NCBI GenBank assembly: GCA_018666775.1
Contig: JABIXC010000003.1
Location: 124,001-188,000 of the forward strand
Direction of reading: 5' to 3'
DNA length: 64,000 bases
From: Rhodospirillales bacterium
Lineage (GTDB): Bacteria; Pseudomonadota; Alphaproteobacteria; SMXQ01
The notes under the pieces were generated by a model. The model was not told where the DNA came from. It searched no databases and saw nothing but the letters and a program-made list of their open reading frames with translations. This document shows positions 56,535 to 64,000 of this stretch, one piece after another (position 1 is the stretch's first letter; every line of letters starts with the position of its first letter). The translations under genes were made by a program, and so were the position numbers.

Positions 56535-58481
56535 TTATGGTGTTGCCCGTTTCTGGTTGATGGTTGCTGCATTGCCATGGGACGGCGGCGCGTATTCGGG
56601 AACAAGTCTGGACAGGATAGAAAGGGCATTGGCGCGGTCGTGTTCATTGGCGGCCTTGAAAATTTCATCTAATCCCTTGGTCACTTCAGCCAGTTCAAGG
56701 GCTCTGGGTCTTGCAATCAGGACGCCCGGATACCGGGTGGGCTCGGTTTTTTCTGCTTCATGGAAAAGCTCTTCATTCAGTTTTTCACCGGGTCTCAGCC
56801 CTGTAATTTCAATGGCGATGTCTCTATCCGGTTCAAGGCCAGCCAGTAAAATCATCTGGCGGGCAAGGTCAATAATTTTTACAGGTTCTCCCATATCAAG
56901 AACACAAATGCCACCATTTGCACCATCGTCTTCGGGCCTGAGGGAAGACGCTTCTAATACCAGCTCCACCGCTTCACGGACTGTCATGAAATAGCGGGTA
57001 ATATCAGCGTGGGTCACCGTCAGCGGACCACCATGGGCCAACTGGCGTTGAAACAGGGGCACAACCGATCCGGTGGAACCCAATACGTTCCCGAAACGAA
57101 CGGTTACGAAGTGGGTGGTGTTTTTTGCATCACCCCCGTTTTGGGCCTCCAGGTTCAGGGCCTGACAATAGCTTTCCGCAAGCCGCTTGCTGGCGCCCAT
57201 CACCGATGACGGGTTCACTGCCTTGTCGGTTGAAATCAAAACCATGGTTTCAACGCCCGCTTTGCGACAGGCATCAGCGATGTTGCGTGTGCCCCCGGCG
57301 TTGGTCAGCAGGCCTTCTATGGGCTGGGCCTCGACCATGGGGACATGTTTAAGCGCCGCTGCGTGGAAGACGATATGGGGTTTGGCTTGTTCAACAATAT
57401 TTTCAACCGATTGGCGGTCGCGCACATTGCCCAAAACCGCCTGGGTTTCAAGGCGGCCTGCCCGTTCAGTGATTTCCAGATCGACGGTGTAAAGGGCGAA
57501 TTCGCTGTTATCAACAAGGGTCAGGTGAACGGGCCCCAGATCAGCGATTTGGCGCGCCAGTTCGCTGCCGATGGTGCCGCCAGCGCCGGTTATCAATACC
57601 CTGCGCCCAGCGATAAGCTTTTTCATGGCGTCCCGGTCCAAAACCTGTTGGGCGCGCCCGAGAAGGTCTTCGATGGCAATGGGGCGGGGTTCTACCTTGT
57701 CCATTTGGCCGGTGCGGAAATCCGTGATCCGTGGCAGGCGCGCAAGGGTGACGCCAAAGCCATCGGCCTTTTCCATCAATGCCGTCATGTCGGTGCCAGA
57801 AAAGGCGGGATCGGTAACAATAAAGCGTTGCGGGCGGCGTCCCTTTTGGGTCAGCGTCGCCATAACACGATCAAGGGCATCAAGATTTCCCAACACCTCC
57901 AGCCCGTGGATGTGTCGCCCAATCCGGCTTTCTTTGGCATCAACAATACCCACAGCGCGGTAATGGGCGTTGTCGCCACTATTGGTGGCCCGCAGGAACA
58001 GCTCTGCGCCATCCCCGGCACCAATCAGCAGCACCGGGATGCGTTCAGATTGTGCCATTGTCCCCCCCCGCCCTGTTCTGCCCTTGATCAGGCGGAACAA
58101 AACCCTTGGGCCAGCCAGCAACGCCACCAGCACCAGCCAGTTTATGGCTGTCGCGGAACGGGGCATGGCTTCAAGGCGCGTGACCAGAAACAACACCAGA
58201 AGGAACAGAAGAACGATTGCCGTGACGGCCCGCATAATTTGGGTGATTTCAGGAAGGGATGTATAGCGCCACACGGTCCGATGCAGTTTTAGGGCGATAA
58301 AAATTCCCATGGAAACCAGGGTGAAGACAGCGGTGCCAATGGTGACCAGCTGGACGGAGTGTTCAAGCGGGTTTGTCCCAAGACGAAGATAGAGCGCCAG
58401 GACAAAGGACAGTGCTGCCATGAACCCGTCATGAAACAGCACCAGCCCTGAGCGAATATAGGATCTGAATGTTGGCTTCAT
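56535..58481 (-). CDS. CapD/WbpM/PglF-type NDP-sugar 4,6-dehydratase (membrane)
   Basis: A 648-residue protein: four N-terminal membrane helices (residues about 10-130), a first Rossmann-like domain ([14 protein letters not shown]), and a C-terminal SDR domain with [43 protein letters not shown] and a conserved RFGNVLGS. These are hallmarks of membrane 4,6-dehydratases that begin synthesis of UDP-QuiNAc-type or bacillosamine sugars. It overlaps a small upstream frame by 4 bp. Confidence 0.92.
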   Translation of the reverse strand: MKPTFRSYIRSGLVLFHDGFMAALSFVLALYLRLGTNPLEHSVQLVTIGTAVFTLVSMGIFIALKLHRTVWRYTSLPEITQIMRAVTAIVLLFLLVLFLVTRLEAMPRSATAINWLVLVALLAGPRVLFRLIKGRTGRGGTMAQSERIPVLLIGAGDGAELFLRATNSGDNAHYRAVGIVDAKESRIGRHIHGLEVLGNLDALDRVMATLTQKGRRPQRFIVTDPAFSGTDMTALMEKADGFGVTLARLPRITDFRTGQMDKVEPRPIAIEDLLGRAQQVLDRDAMKKLIAGRRVLITGAGGTIGSELARQIADLGPVHLTLVDNSEFALYTVDLEITERAGRLETQAVLGNVRDRQSVENIVEQAKPHIVFHAAALKHVPMVEAQPIEGLLTNAGGTRNIADACRKAGVETMVLISTDKAVNPSSVMGASKRLAESYCQALNLEAQNGGDAKNTTHFVTVRFGNVLGSTGSVVPLFQRQLAHGGPLTVTHADITRYFMTVREAVELVLEASSLRPEDDGANGGICVLDMGEPVKIIDLARQMILLAGLEPDRDIAIEITGLRPGEKLNEELFHEAEKTEPTRYPGVLIARPRALELAEVTKGLDEIFKAANEHDRANALSILSRLVPEYAPPSHGNAATINQKRATP

Positions 58482-58672
58482 GGACGGGTGTCGCTTCCGT
58501 CGGATGGTGTTTCGTTTTGCATCTTGTCTCGAATAGTCTGCTTGGGTAAATGGGTCAAATAAGGGCCCTGAATTTGGCGGCTATTTTGGGCCAATCCACG
58601 GGGTGAGTCTATCGGGCCGCTTGCATCAAAGCCATTTTTTTCATTTTTGGGCTCCTGCGTCCGGTTGGGCAT
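58478..58672 (-). CDS. Possible small protein between wecA-like and capD-like genes
   Basis: A 64-codon frame starts within the last 32 bp of the WecA-like gene and ends with a TGA sharing ATGA with the CapD-like start. The arrangement resembles the coupled junctions found elsewhere in this window. The protein is hydrophilic, rich in Pro, Asn, Gln and charged residues, with no motif I recognise. It fills what would be a 159-bp gap, so it may equally be chance. Low confidence. Confidence 0.25.
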   Translation of the reverse strand: MPNRTQEPKNEKNGFDASGPIDSPRGLAQNSRQIQGPYLTHLPKQTIRDKMQNETPSDGSDTRP

Positions 58673-59702
58673 GCGCCATCCAGACCAGCATGATGATCAC
58701 AATGGCCACGGCGCCCGTCAGGCACAGGATATCTCCGATCCAATTGACCACCTGTGCGGAGGTCAGGGCCAAAGCAAACAGCATAATGTTGCCCCGCAAA
58801 ATGAACAGGGTCACCCGGGCGTGGCTAAACCCACGTTGTACGGCATGTTGATAAAAGTGTTCAGAATGGGCCTTCCAGATGGGGGCCTTGTTCATGGCCC
58901 GTCGGACAATGGTAAGGGTGGCATCTGCCAGATAATAGGCAGGCAAAATCAGGGCTGCCAGCCAATAGCCCCACATGGCCAGCATCAACAGCATCCAACC
59001 GGTAATAAACCCCAGTGGAACAGAGCCGACATCACCCAGAAAAACGCGGGCAGGGGACCAGTTCAAAACCAAAAACCCACCCGTTGCGGCGGCCAATGCC
59101 AGCGCAATCAGGGCCATGGCAATGGCAGGCTTTCCGCCATCGCTACCAATCACAAGCATGATGATGAAAACACCCAAACCGATCATCACTGTTTCGGTGC
59201 CGGCCAATCCGTCTATGCCATCCATAAAATTAAACAGATTGATAAACCAAACCCAGGCGATGCCTGTAAGGATGCGGTCGGCCCAAAGTGGCAAGTGACC
59301 CTGTAAGAGCAGATGATTTTCCGGGATCATCGTCAAGACGACGGCGACGGCGACACCGTGCCCGGCCAGTCGCAGCAGGACGGAAAGATGGCCAAGATCA
59401 TCAATCCATGAAATCACGGCTAGCAATACGATCCCGGCCAGCATCGCCCAGACGGCGTTGTTCGTTGGGTCATAGTGCCAATTAATGATCGCAATCAGTG
59501 GGATCAGAATGATTAACACGGCCAGCCCGCCGCCTCTGGGGGTCGGCGTGACGTGGCTTGATCGTGCATTGGGGTGGTCTAAAATGGCGCGTCGCACCAA
59601 ATAGGCGGTTATCCAGCGTGTGATGATCCAGCTGGATGCGAAGATGCCAACGCTGAAAGCGACAGTGAAGGCCATTCCAATTTCTGTCAGCAAGGCATTC
59701 AT
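58641..59702 (-). CDS. WecA/MraY-family polyprenyl-phosphate sugar-1-phosphate transferase
   Basis: A 353-residue protein with about ten or eleven helices and the family motifs NFMDGIDGLAGTE and FLGDVGSVPLGF (catalytic and Mg-binding Asp). The N-terminal RRAILDHPNARSSHVTPTPRGGG and WIDDLGHLS are also typical. It attaches a sugar phosphate to undecaprenyl phosphate, starting a glycan. Start ATG overlaps the heparinase-like gene end by 4 bp (59699-59702). It works with the neighbouring CapD-like enzyme by inference. Confidence 0.92.
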   Translation of the reverse strand: MNALLTEIGMAFTVAFSVGIFASSWIITRWITAYLVRRAILDHPNARSSHVTPTPRGGGLAVLIILIPLIAIINWHYDPTNNAVWAMLAGIVLLAVISWIDDLGHLSVLLRLAGHGVAVAVVLTMIPENHLLLQGHLPLWADRILTGIAWVWFINLFNFMDGIDGLAGTETVMIGLGVFIIMLVIGSDGGKPAIAMALIALALAAATGGFLVLNWSPARVFLGDVGSVPLGFITGWMLLMLAMWGYWLAALILPAYYLADATLTIVRRAMNKAPIWKAHSEHFYQHAVQRGFSHARVTLFILRGNIMLFALALTSAQVVNWIGDILCLTGAVAIVIIMLVWMAHAQPDAGAQK

Positions 59703-61567
59703 TGTTCGCCGACCCGGTTAAGAACCCAACGAATAACAGCGCCGGGTCTGGGCCCCGTTGCGGTAACGCCCCCGGTGACAACAATTTGATTGCACCGTCT
59801 GGTTTCGCCGTCCCCAACATAAACCGAACTTTCCACGGAAACATTTCCGCCATCGGCATGGAACTGCCAGCCCACCCCGGAGGGCAGGCGGAGCAACACC
59901 GAAGCCCCGTCTTGCATGGGGGATGCCGAAATGCCGGGATGGAGATGAAAGCGTAAATGAAAACTGCGGGGACGACCGCGTCGCCAAGGCCACAAGCGAC
60001 CTGATTTTTCATTTTGGTTTTTGCGGGCATAAATGCGTGCAGGGTTTTGTCCGCCTGGGGGAAGAAGAATATCTTCACCCCGCAATTCTTCGCCGCCTGC
60101 AGCCAGCCATAATTTGCGCTCATGAATAAGCCCAAAGCCACGCACGTAACCATCGTGGCGTCCTTCAAGCCAGGTGGCACCGTTGTCTTCACTGCGGCGC
60201 TTGGTTACAGATTCTGGGTGTTTTCCAATTTCACTGCCGCGCCCCGGGGCCTCAAAAATTTCCGTGGAATTGGTTTCGCCAATGCTTAGCGTCGAATGCG
60301 CCGCCGTTGCCCTGAGCCCTTGTCGCCAAGATGCCCCAAGACCGGGCCCCCCCCCGCAATTGACGATCAGGCGTTCCTTGCCGATGCTCATTTCAAAGGA
60401 AAGGGTTCCAGCAAAAACATGGTCCCGTGCCCCATTGGGCGGGGGTGCACCAACATCGGCGATGATTAAGGTTCGATTGGCGGTGATGCGTTCAAAGCCG
60501 GAATGGGGTGCCGATGCATGGGGTTTGCCCGGTGCATCGGCGCGGCTTAACACCATATCGATTAACCACGCTTCGCCCTCATCGGAATCGTTGAACAGGG
60601 CCAACCCACCGTCACCATGGCGGAAAAATCGCAGCATCGGTGCCATGCGATCAATGGCATTCTGGACGCCATGGGGGGGAAGGTGTCCAGAATCAATCAG
60701 GGCCGCGCGGATATCCACCAGATCGCGAAGGATGGCAAATTGCTGCGCGGGGCTACGTTCATGATGGCCTCCATCTCCTAGAATTTGCCGAGAAAGCTCT
60801 TTCTCAAGACGGCCAAGGATGCGCTGGAGCTGGCGGTCATTTCCAAAAAGGGCACTGGCGGCAAAAACCTGGCCTTTCAAAACAGAAAGGCGCCGTGCCC
60901 CCGCAAGACCGTCTCCCCAGGCACCATTTCCCAAACGTAAAAGATGGCGTGATTGGTGGGAAAGGCTTTTCAGGAATGCATCCATAAATTCAGGACCTGC
61001 CCCCTGGCAGAGAAAGTCTGCACTGGAAATCCAGGCGCTGACGCGGGCGCTGAGAATATCGGGCCGCCATGAAAACCGGTGCCATGTCCCCTGAGCTGAT
61101 ATCCAGTCCGATATCAGCCGGCGGGCTTCAATCCGTGTTGCCTCTCCGCCCGCAACCCGAAGATCGCGCAGCCACCCAAATTTGTGCAATTCCGATCGCC
61201 ATGCCGGGCCATAGGTTTCGGTTTCCCATAACCCATTATGGCCCCCATTATTTATTGTGGGCTCACACTGATGGGAATGCCCTGCAAACGAAAATGTGCC
61301 GCCGGTGATGTCGCGTCCGCGATCGGCATTGCCGGGCCATGGATCGATGGGGATGAAACAAAATTTGCTGGCAACCCGGCCCCGGAGGGTAAAAGTGTGG
61401 AAAGACGTCCCATAAAACAGGGATTTTACCCCATAAATCAATGCTTTAAGGTTGCGCACAATGGGCCGCTTGGCCACTGCAAGATGCCAGCCAGAGGGCG
61501 GATTTTGGAGCTTTTTGGGGGTGTTCGCTAAATCGGGCGGATGGTTTGTGGGGGCTGGCCCAGACAT
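59699..61567 (-). CDS. Heparinase II/III-family protein
   Basis: A 622-residue protein. The first half is alpha-helical, with NGLWETETYGPAWRSELHKF and ADFLCQGAGPEFMDAFLKSL (toroid-like). The second half is beta-rich and resembles the Hepar_II_III domain: LIVNCGGG, ATAAHSTLSIGETNSTE (short forms). This protein is commonly linked to rsmB and purH in alphaproteobacteria. No signal peptide is obvious, and true lyase activity is not established for this group. It may process an envelope glycan. Confidence 0.85.
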   Translation of the reverse strand: MSGPAPTNHPPDLANTPKKLQNPPSGWHLAVAKRPIVRNLKALIYGVKSLFYGTSFHTFTLRGRVASKFCFIPIDPWPGNADRGRDITGGTFSFAGHSHQCEPTINNGGHNGLWETETYGPAWRSELHKFGWLRDLRVAGGEATRIEARRLISDWISAQGTWHRFSWRPDILSARVSAWISSADFLCQGAGPEFMDAFLKSLSHQSRHLLRLGNGAWGDGLAGARRLSVLKGQVFAASALFGNDRQLQRILGRLEKELSRQILGDGGHHERSPAQQFAILRDLVDIRAALIDSGHLPPHGVQNAIDRMAPMLRFFRHGDGGLALFNDSDEGEAWLIDMVLSRADAPGKPHASAPHSGFERITANRTLIIADVGAPPPNGARDHVFAGTLSFEMSIGKERLIVNCGGGPGLGASWRQGLRATAAHSTLSIGETNSTEIFEAPGRGSEIGKHPESVTKRRSEDNGATWLEGRHDGYVRGFGLIHERKLWLAAGGEELRGEDILLPPGGQNPARIYARKNQNEKSGRLWPWRRGRPRSFHLRFHLHPGISASPMQDGASVLLRLPSGVGWQFHADGGNVSVESSVYVGDGETRRCNQIVVTGGVTATGPRPGAVIRWVLNRVGEQ

Positions 61568-61582
61568 GGGCGCGTTCCGTAT

Positions 61583-62248
61583 TCAGGCCGCGCCGCGCAG
61601 GCGGGCAATGTTGGCGGCATATGCATCGGGGCCACCGGCAAAGGTGGCCGTTCCTGCAACCAGAAGATCGGCCCCGGCCGAGACGGCGCGTTTTGCGGTT
61701 TCCGCATTAATCCCACCATCAACTTCTAAATCGATGTTGCGACCTGTTGCATCAATACGTTTTCGAATTGCTTCGATCTTGGACAGTTGGGAATCGATGA
61801 ATGCTTGTCCGCCAAAGCCTGGGTTAACGCTCATGACAAGGATCAAATCGACATCGTCGATGACGTTGTCGATAACATCGACTGGTGTTGCCGGGTTAAG
61901 GGCAATGCCTGCTTTTTTGTCGAGCGCATGAATTTGTTGCAGGGTGCGGTGTAAATGGGGCCCGGCTTCGGGGTGGACGGTTATGATGTCCGCCCCCGCA
62001 CTGGCAAATGCTGGCACATAACAATCAACGGGTGAGATCATCAGATGGACATCAAAGGGTAGGTCTGATGTATCGCGCAGTGCGCCGATGACATCGGGTC
62101 CAATGGTGATGTTGGGAACAAAGTGCCCGTCCATAACGTCGACATGGATAAAATCCGCACCGGCTTTGGTAACGGCCTTGATCTCGTCGCCCAGCCGCGC
62201 AAAATCGGCGGCAAGGATGGAGGGGGCTATGCGAACAGGGTTAGGCAC
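61583..62248 (-). CDS. rpe: Ribulose-phosphate 3-epimerase
   Basis: A 221-residue TIM-barrel enzyme: [56 protein letters not shown] and [12 protein letters not shown] carry all the metal-binding and catalytic His/Asp residues. It interconverts ribulose-5-phosphate and xylulose-5-phosphate. It follows rsmB by 5 bp, so it is co-transcribed. Confidence 0.97.
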   Translation of the reverse strand: MPNPVRIAPSILAADFARLGDEIKAVTKAGADFIHVDVMDGHFVPNITIGPDVIGALRDTSDLPFDVHLMISPVDCYVPAFASAGADIITVHPEAGPHLHRTLQQIHALDKKAGIALNPATPVDVIDNVIDDVDLILVMSVNPGFGGQAFIDSQLSKIEAIRKRIDATGRNIDLEVDGGINAETAKRAVSAGADLLVAGTATFAGGPDAYAANIARLRGAA

Positions 62249-62253
62249 AACGC

Positions 62254-63603
62254 TTACCTAGCAGCTTCGTTTAAACGCTGCAAGCGTGCGGCATAAAATC
62301 CGTCCATGCCACCTTTTTCTTCTAAATGCATGGGCAAAGTCCTGAGATCGCCTGAAGGGGTGATGAGTGTTTCCATTCCACCGATAGTATCGGCGCTAAG
62401 GGGGGTGCGGGTAAAGTCCGGATGACGATCAAGAAAGCCTTCAATCCGCTTTTCACCCTCTGTTGGGTCCAAAGAGCAGACAGCATACACAATATCGCCG
62501 CCCGGTTTGACCGAACGCGCAGCGGTTGCCAGCAGGCGGTTTTGCAGATCGCCCAACGATGCGGCATCATTTTTGCTTTTGATGTGGGGAATGTCGGGGT
62601 GGCGGCGCAAGGTGCCCGTGGCCGTGCAGGGCGCGTCCAGCAGAACACCATCAAATAAGGTATCGGGTTTAAAGCGCCCCCCATCTTCATTGATCAAATT
62701 GGCTTTAAGGCCTGTACGTTCTAGGTTCTCGCCAACGCGGCGCAGCCGGTTTTTGGAAACATCCAATGCCGTGACGTCTGCCCCCATGGCTGCCAATTGC
62801 AATGTTTTGCCACCAGGTGCGGAACAAAGATCAAGAATGGTTTTCCCCTTAACATCTCCAAACAACCGCGCTGGCAATGCGGCCCCGGCGTCTTGAATCC
62901 ACCACGCCCCTTCTTCAAAGCCGGGCAAATCCGGGATGGCCCCGCCGGGTGCGCGGCGCAGGCTGCCGGTTGGCAAAATTTCGGCTTCAAGGCGTTCGGC
63001 CCAGATTTCTGCGCTTTTTTGGTCTTTAAGGGTGATATCCAGCGGCGCTTCGGTCATGTGAACGCGGGCGATGCGTTGACAGGCATCGGCACCAAAATCA
63101 CGTTCAAGCGATTGCCACAACCAATTGGGGGTGTTGAGCCGGGGCCCGTCCAGTTGATTAAGGGCATCTTCGCCATCGCGCACAATGCCGCGCAGGATGG
63201 CATTGACCAGCCCCTTGAAGCGCCCGCCTGCGATCGTGGCGGCAATGGTGACAGCGGTATCTACTGCCGCATGGGCCGGGGTTTTGAGAAATAATAATTG
63301 CACGATGCCAAGGGCCAGCAGGTGGTGCACCTTGGACGCGCTGTTGGGCAGCGCTTTTTTAAGCCGCGCATCGATCAGTGCATTAATTTCACCATCGTGA
63401 CGCAGACAATCGGTGACAAGCAAACGGGCGAACGCCCGGTCACGTTTTTCCAGTGCACCAAATTCAGGATGGGATTCAAGGGTAACCTCAAGGGGGGTTT
63501 TTCGGTCGAGAATTCGGCATAGCGCATCAAGGGCAACCTTTCTTGGGTTCCCGGTGGTTTTGGCGCTGGTGTTGGTGCCAGTGTTGGCAGTTGTCGTGGA
63601 CAT
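62254..63603 (-). CDS. rsmB: 16S rRNA (cytosine-967-C5) methyltransferase RsmB
   Basis: A 449-residue protein. The N-terminal NusB-like domain begins [19 protein letters not shown]. The C-terminal methyltransferase has [34 protein letters not shown] (catalytic Cys) and [15 protein letters not shown]. It methylates C967 of 16S rRNA. It shows about 70 bp separation from the htpX gene. Confidence 0.95.
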   Translation of the reverse strand: MSTTTANTGTNTSAKTTGNPRKVALDALCRILDRKTPLEVTLESHPEFGALEKRDRAFARLLVTDCLRHDGEINALIDARLKKALPNSASKVHHLLALGIVQLLFLKTPAHAAVDTAVTIAATIAGGRFKGLVNAILRGIVRDGEDALNQLDGPRLNTPNWLWQSLERDFGADACQRIARVHMTEAPLDITLKDQKSAEIWAERLEAEILPTGSLRRAPGGAIPDLPGFEEGAWWIQDAGAALPARLFGDVKGKTILDLCSAPGGKTLQLAAMGADVTALDVSKNRLRRVGENLERTGLKANLINEDGGRFKPDTLFDGVLLDAPCTATGTLRRHPDIPHIKSKNDAASLGDLQNRLLATAARSVKPGGDIVYAVCSLDPTEGEKRIEGFLDRHPDFTRTPLSADTIGGMETLITPSGDLRTLPMHLEEKGGMDGFYAARLQRLNEAAR

Positions 63604-63672
63604 GGGCTATTTGACCATAAATTGGTGGAAGCGGAAAGGCAGGCATGTTCGGGGCTGAATTAATTCCCGGAC

Positions 63673-64000
63673 TTAATCCCAGGGCGTTTCGGTTTCTTGT
63701 GGCGGCTTTGCCCCCGCCATTTCACGCAGTAGGCGCACCCGGGTTTCGGTGGCGGGATGGGTGGAAAACAATCCATCCATCATATGGCCATGGAGTGGGT
63801 TGATAATAAACAGATGGGCCGTGGCAGGATTTTCTTCTGCCCTTTGGTTATCGACCCCGGCGGCAATGGTATGAATGCGTTCCAGTGCGGATGCAAGCCA
63901 TAAGGGGTGGCCGCAAATTTCTGCACCCATGCGGTCGGCGGCGTATTCGCGAGTGCGTGAAATGGCCATCTGCACCAGCATGGCCGCCATCGGTGCCAGC
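63673..64000 (-). CDS. htpX: Protease HtpX homologue, C-terminal fragment
   Basis: The frame runs off the right edge; the last 108 residues are present. They hold [17 protein letters not shown], containing the third zinc ligand (Glu), LASALERIH, and the terminal [19 protein letters not shown]. HtpX is a membrane metalloprotease in envelope-protein quality control. The HEXXH motif lies outside the window. Its linkage with rsmB is common in alphaproteobacteria. Confidence 0.92.
   Translation of the reverse strand, partial: LAPMAAMLVQMAISRTREYAADRMGAEICGHPLWLASALERIHTIAAGVDNQRAEENPATAHLFIINPLHGHMMDGLFSTHPATETRVRLLREMAGAKPPQETETPWD

Noticed and set aside
56194-56994. Plus-strand 266-codon frame spanning purH and capD-like ends
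   Set aside because: Shadow of two real genes on the other strand; composition is atypical and no domain is visible.
57345-58292. Long plus-strand frame of 315 codons antisense to the CapD-like gene
   Set aside because: It lies wholly opposite a well-supported protein, is rich in His, Gln and Arg typical of shadow frames, and has no recognisable motif or ribosome-binding site.
37068-64000. Integrated prophage or island bounded by a repeated tRNA-Gly end
   Set aside because: No integrase, no phage structural genes and no second copy of the tRNA 3' end were noticed by eye.

Overview
The window reads as chromosomal DNA of an alphaproteobacterium, most likely a Rhodospirillales-like marine or freshwater lineage. 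The reasons are the origin-proximal order mnmE-mnmG-rsmG-parA-parB with two perfect parS palindromes, a DUF3576 lipoprotein, the 1,617-residue NAD-dependent glutamate dehydrogenase, the xthA-lolA-ftsK block beside a CenR-type response regulator, and the htpX/rsmB/heparinase/purH neighbourhood, all typical of that class. The placement is inference from gene content; no rRNA gene lies in the window. Genes are densely packed, often with 4-bp ATGA overlaps. I saw no insertion sequence, integrase or CRISPR array.

Layout. 1-4.8 kb (+): tRNA modification and chromosome partitioning (mnmE end, mnmG, rsmG, parA, parB). 4.8-9.1 kb (-): leuS-lptE-holA. 9.3-20.4 kb: accessory block with a GT4 glycosyltransferase, an OGT/SPINDLY-type TPR glycosyltransferase with all three expected catalytic residues, a DUF3576 lipoprotein, a porin, two tandem paralogous TPR-glycosyltransferase proteins, and three consecutive putative Fe(II)/2-oxoglutarate oxygenases. 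20.5-29.6 kb: housekeeping (TenI-like, YggS, YkuD, conserved unknown, RibA, response regulator, XthA, LolA, FtsK). 29.8-33.3 kb (-): glnK-amtB-amtB nitrogen block. 33.6-38.3 kb: UbiH-type hydroxylase, YbbN/LON-domain/Trm112 group, tRNA-Gly(GCC), a small methyltransferase, a CBS-pair protein.

38.3-48.5 kb (-): the most distinctive region, ten co-directional genes: EamA permease, flippase-like protein, a GT-C-like membrane protein, rmlB, rmlA, a methyltransferase, an ArnC/GtrB-like glycosyltransferase, a Gfo/Idh oxidoreductase, a sugar aminotransferase and a one-domain NDP-hexose 2,3-dehydratase. Together they suggest synthesis of a dTDP-2,6-dideoxy-amino sugar, loading onto undecaprenyl phosphate, flipping, and periplasmic transfer to an envelope glycan. 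The logic is that of the Arn (lipid A aminoarabinose) and Gtr (O-antigen glucosylation) systems, but with a different sugar.

48.7-64 kb: NAD-GDH and a UMF1-type MFS protein (+), then purH, a CapD/WbpM-type 4,6-dehydratase, a WecA/MraY-family transferase, a heparinase II/III-fold protein, rpe, rsmB and the 3' part of htpX (-). The CapD/WecA/heparinase genes suggest a second surface-polysaccharide locus.

Limits: functions rest on motifs and remembered family features read by eye; no database search was run. Start codons are argued from Shine-Dalgarno-like sequence and family length and are uncertain where stated.
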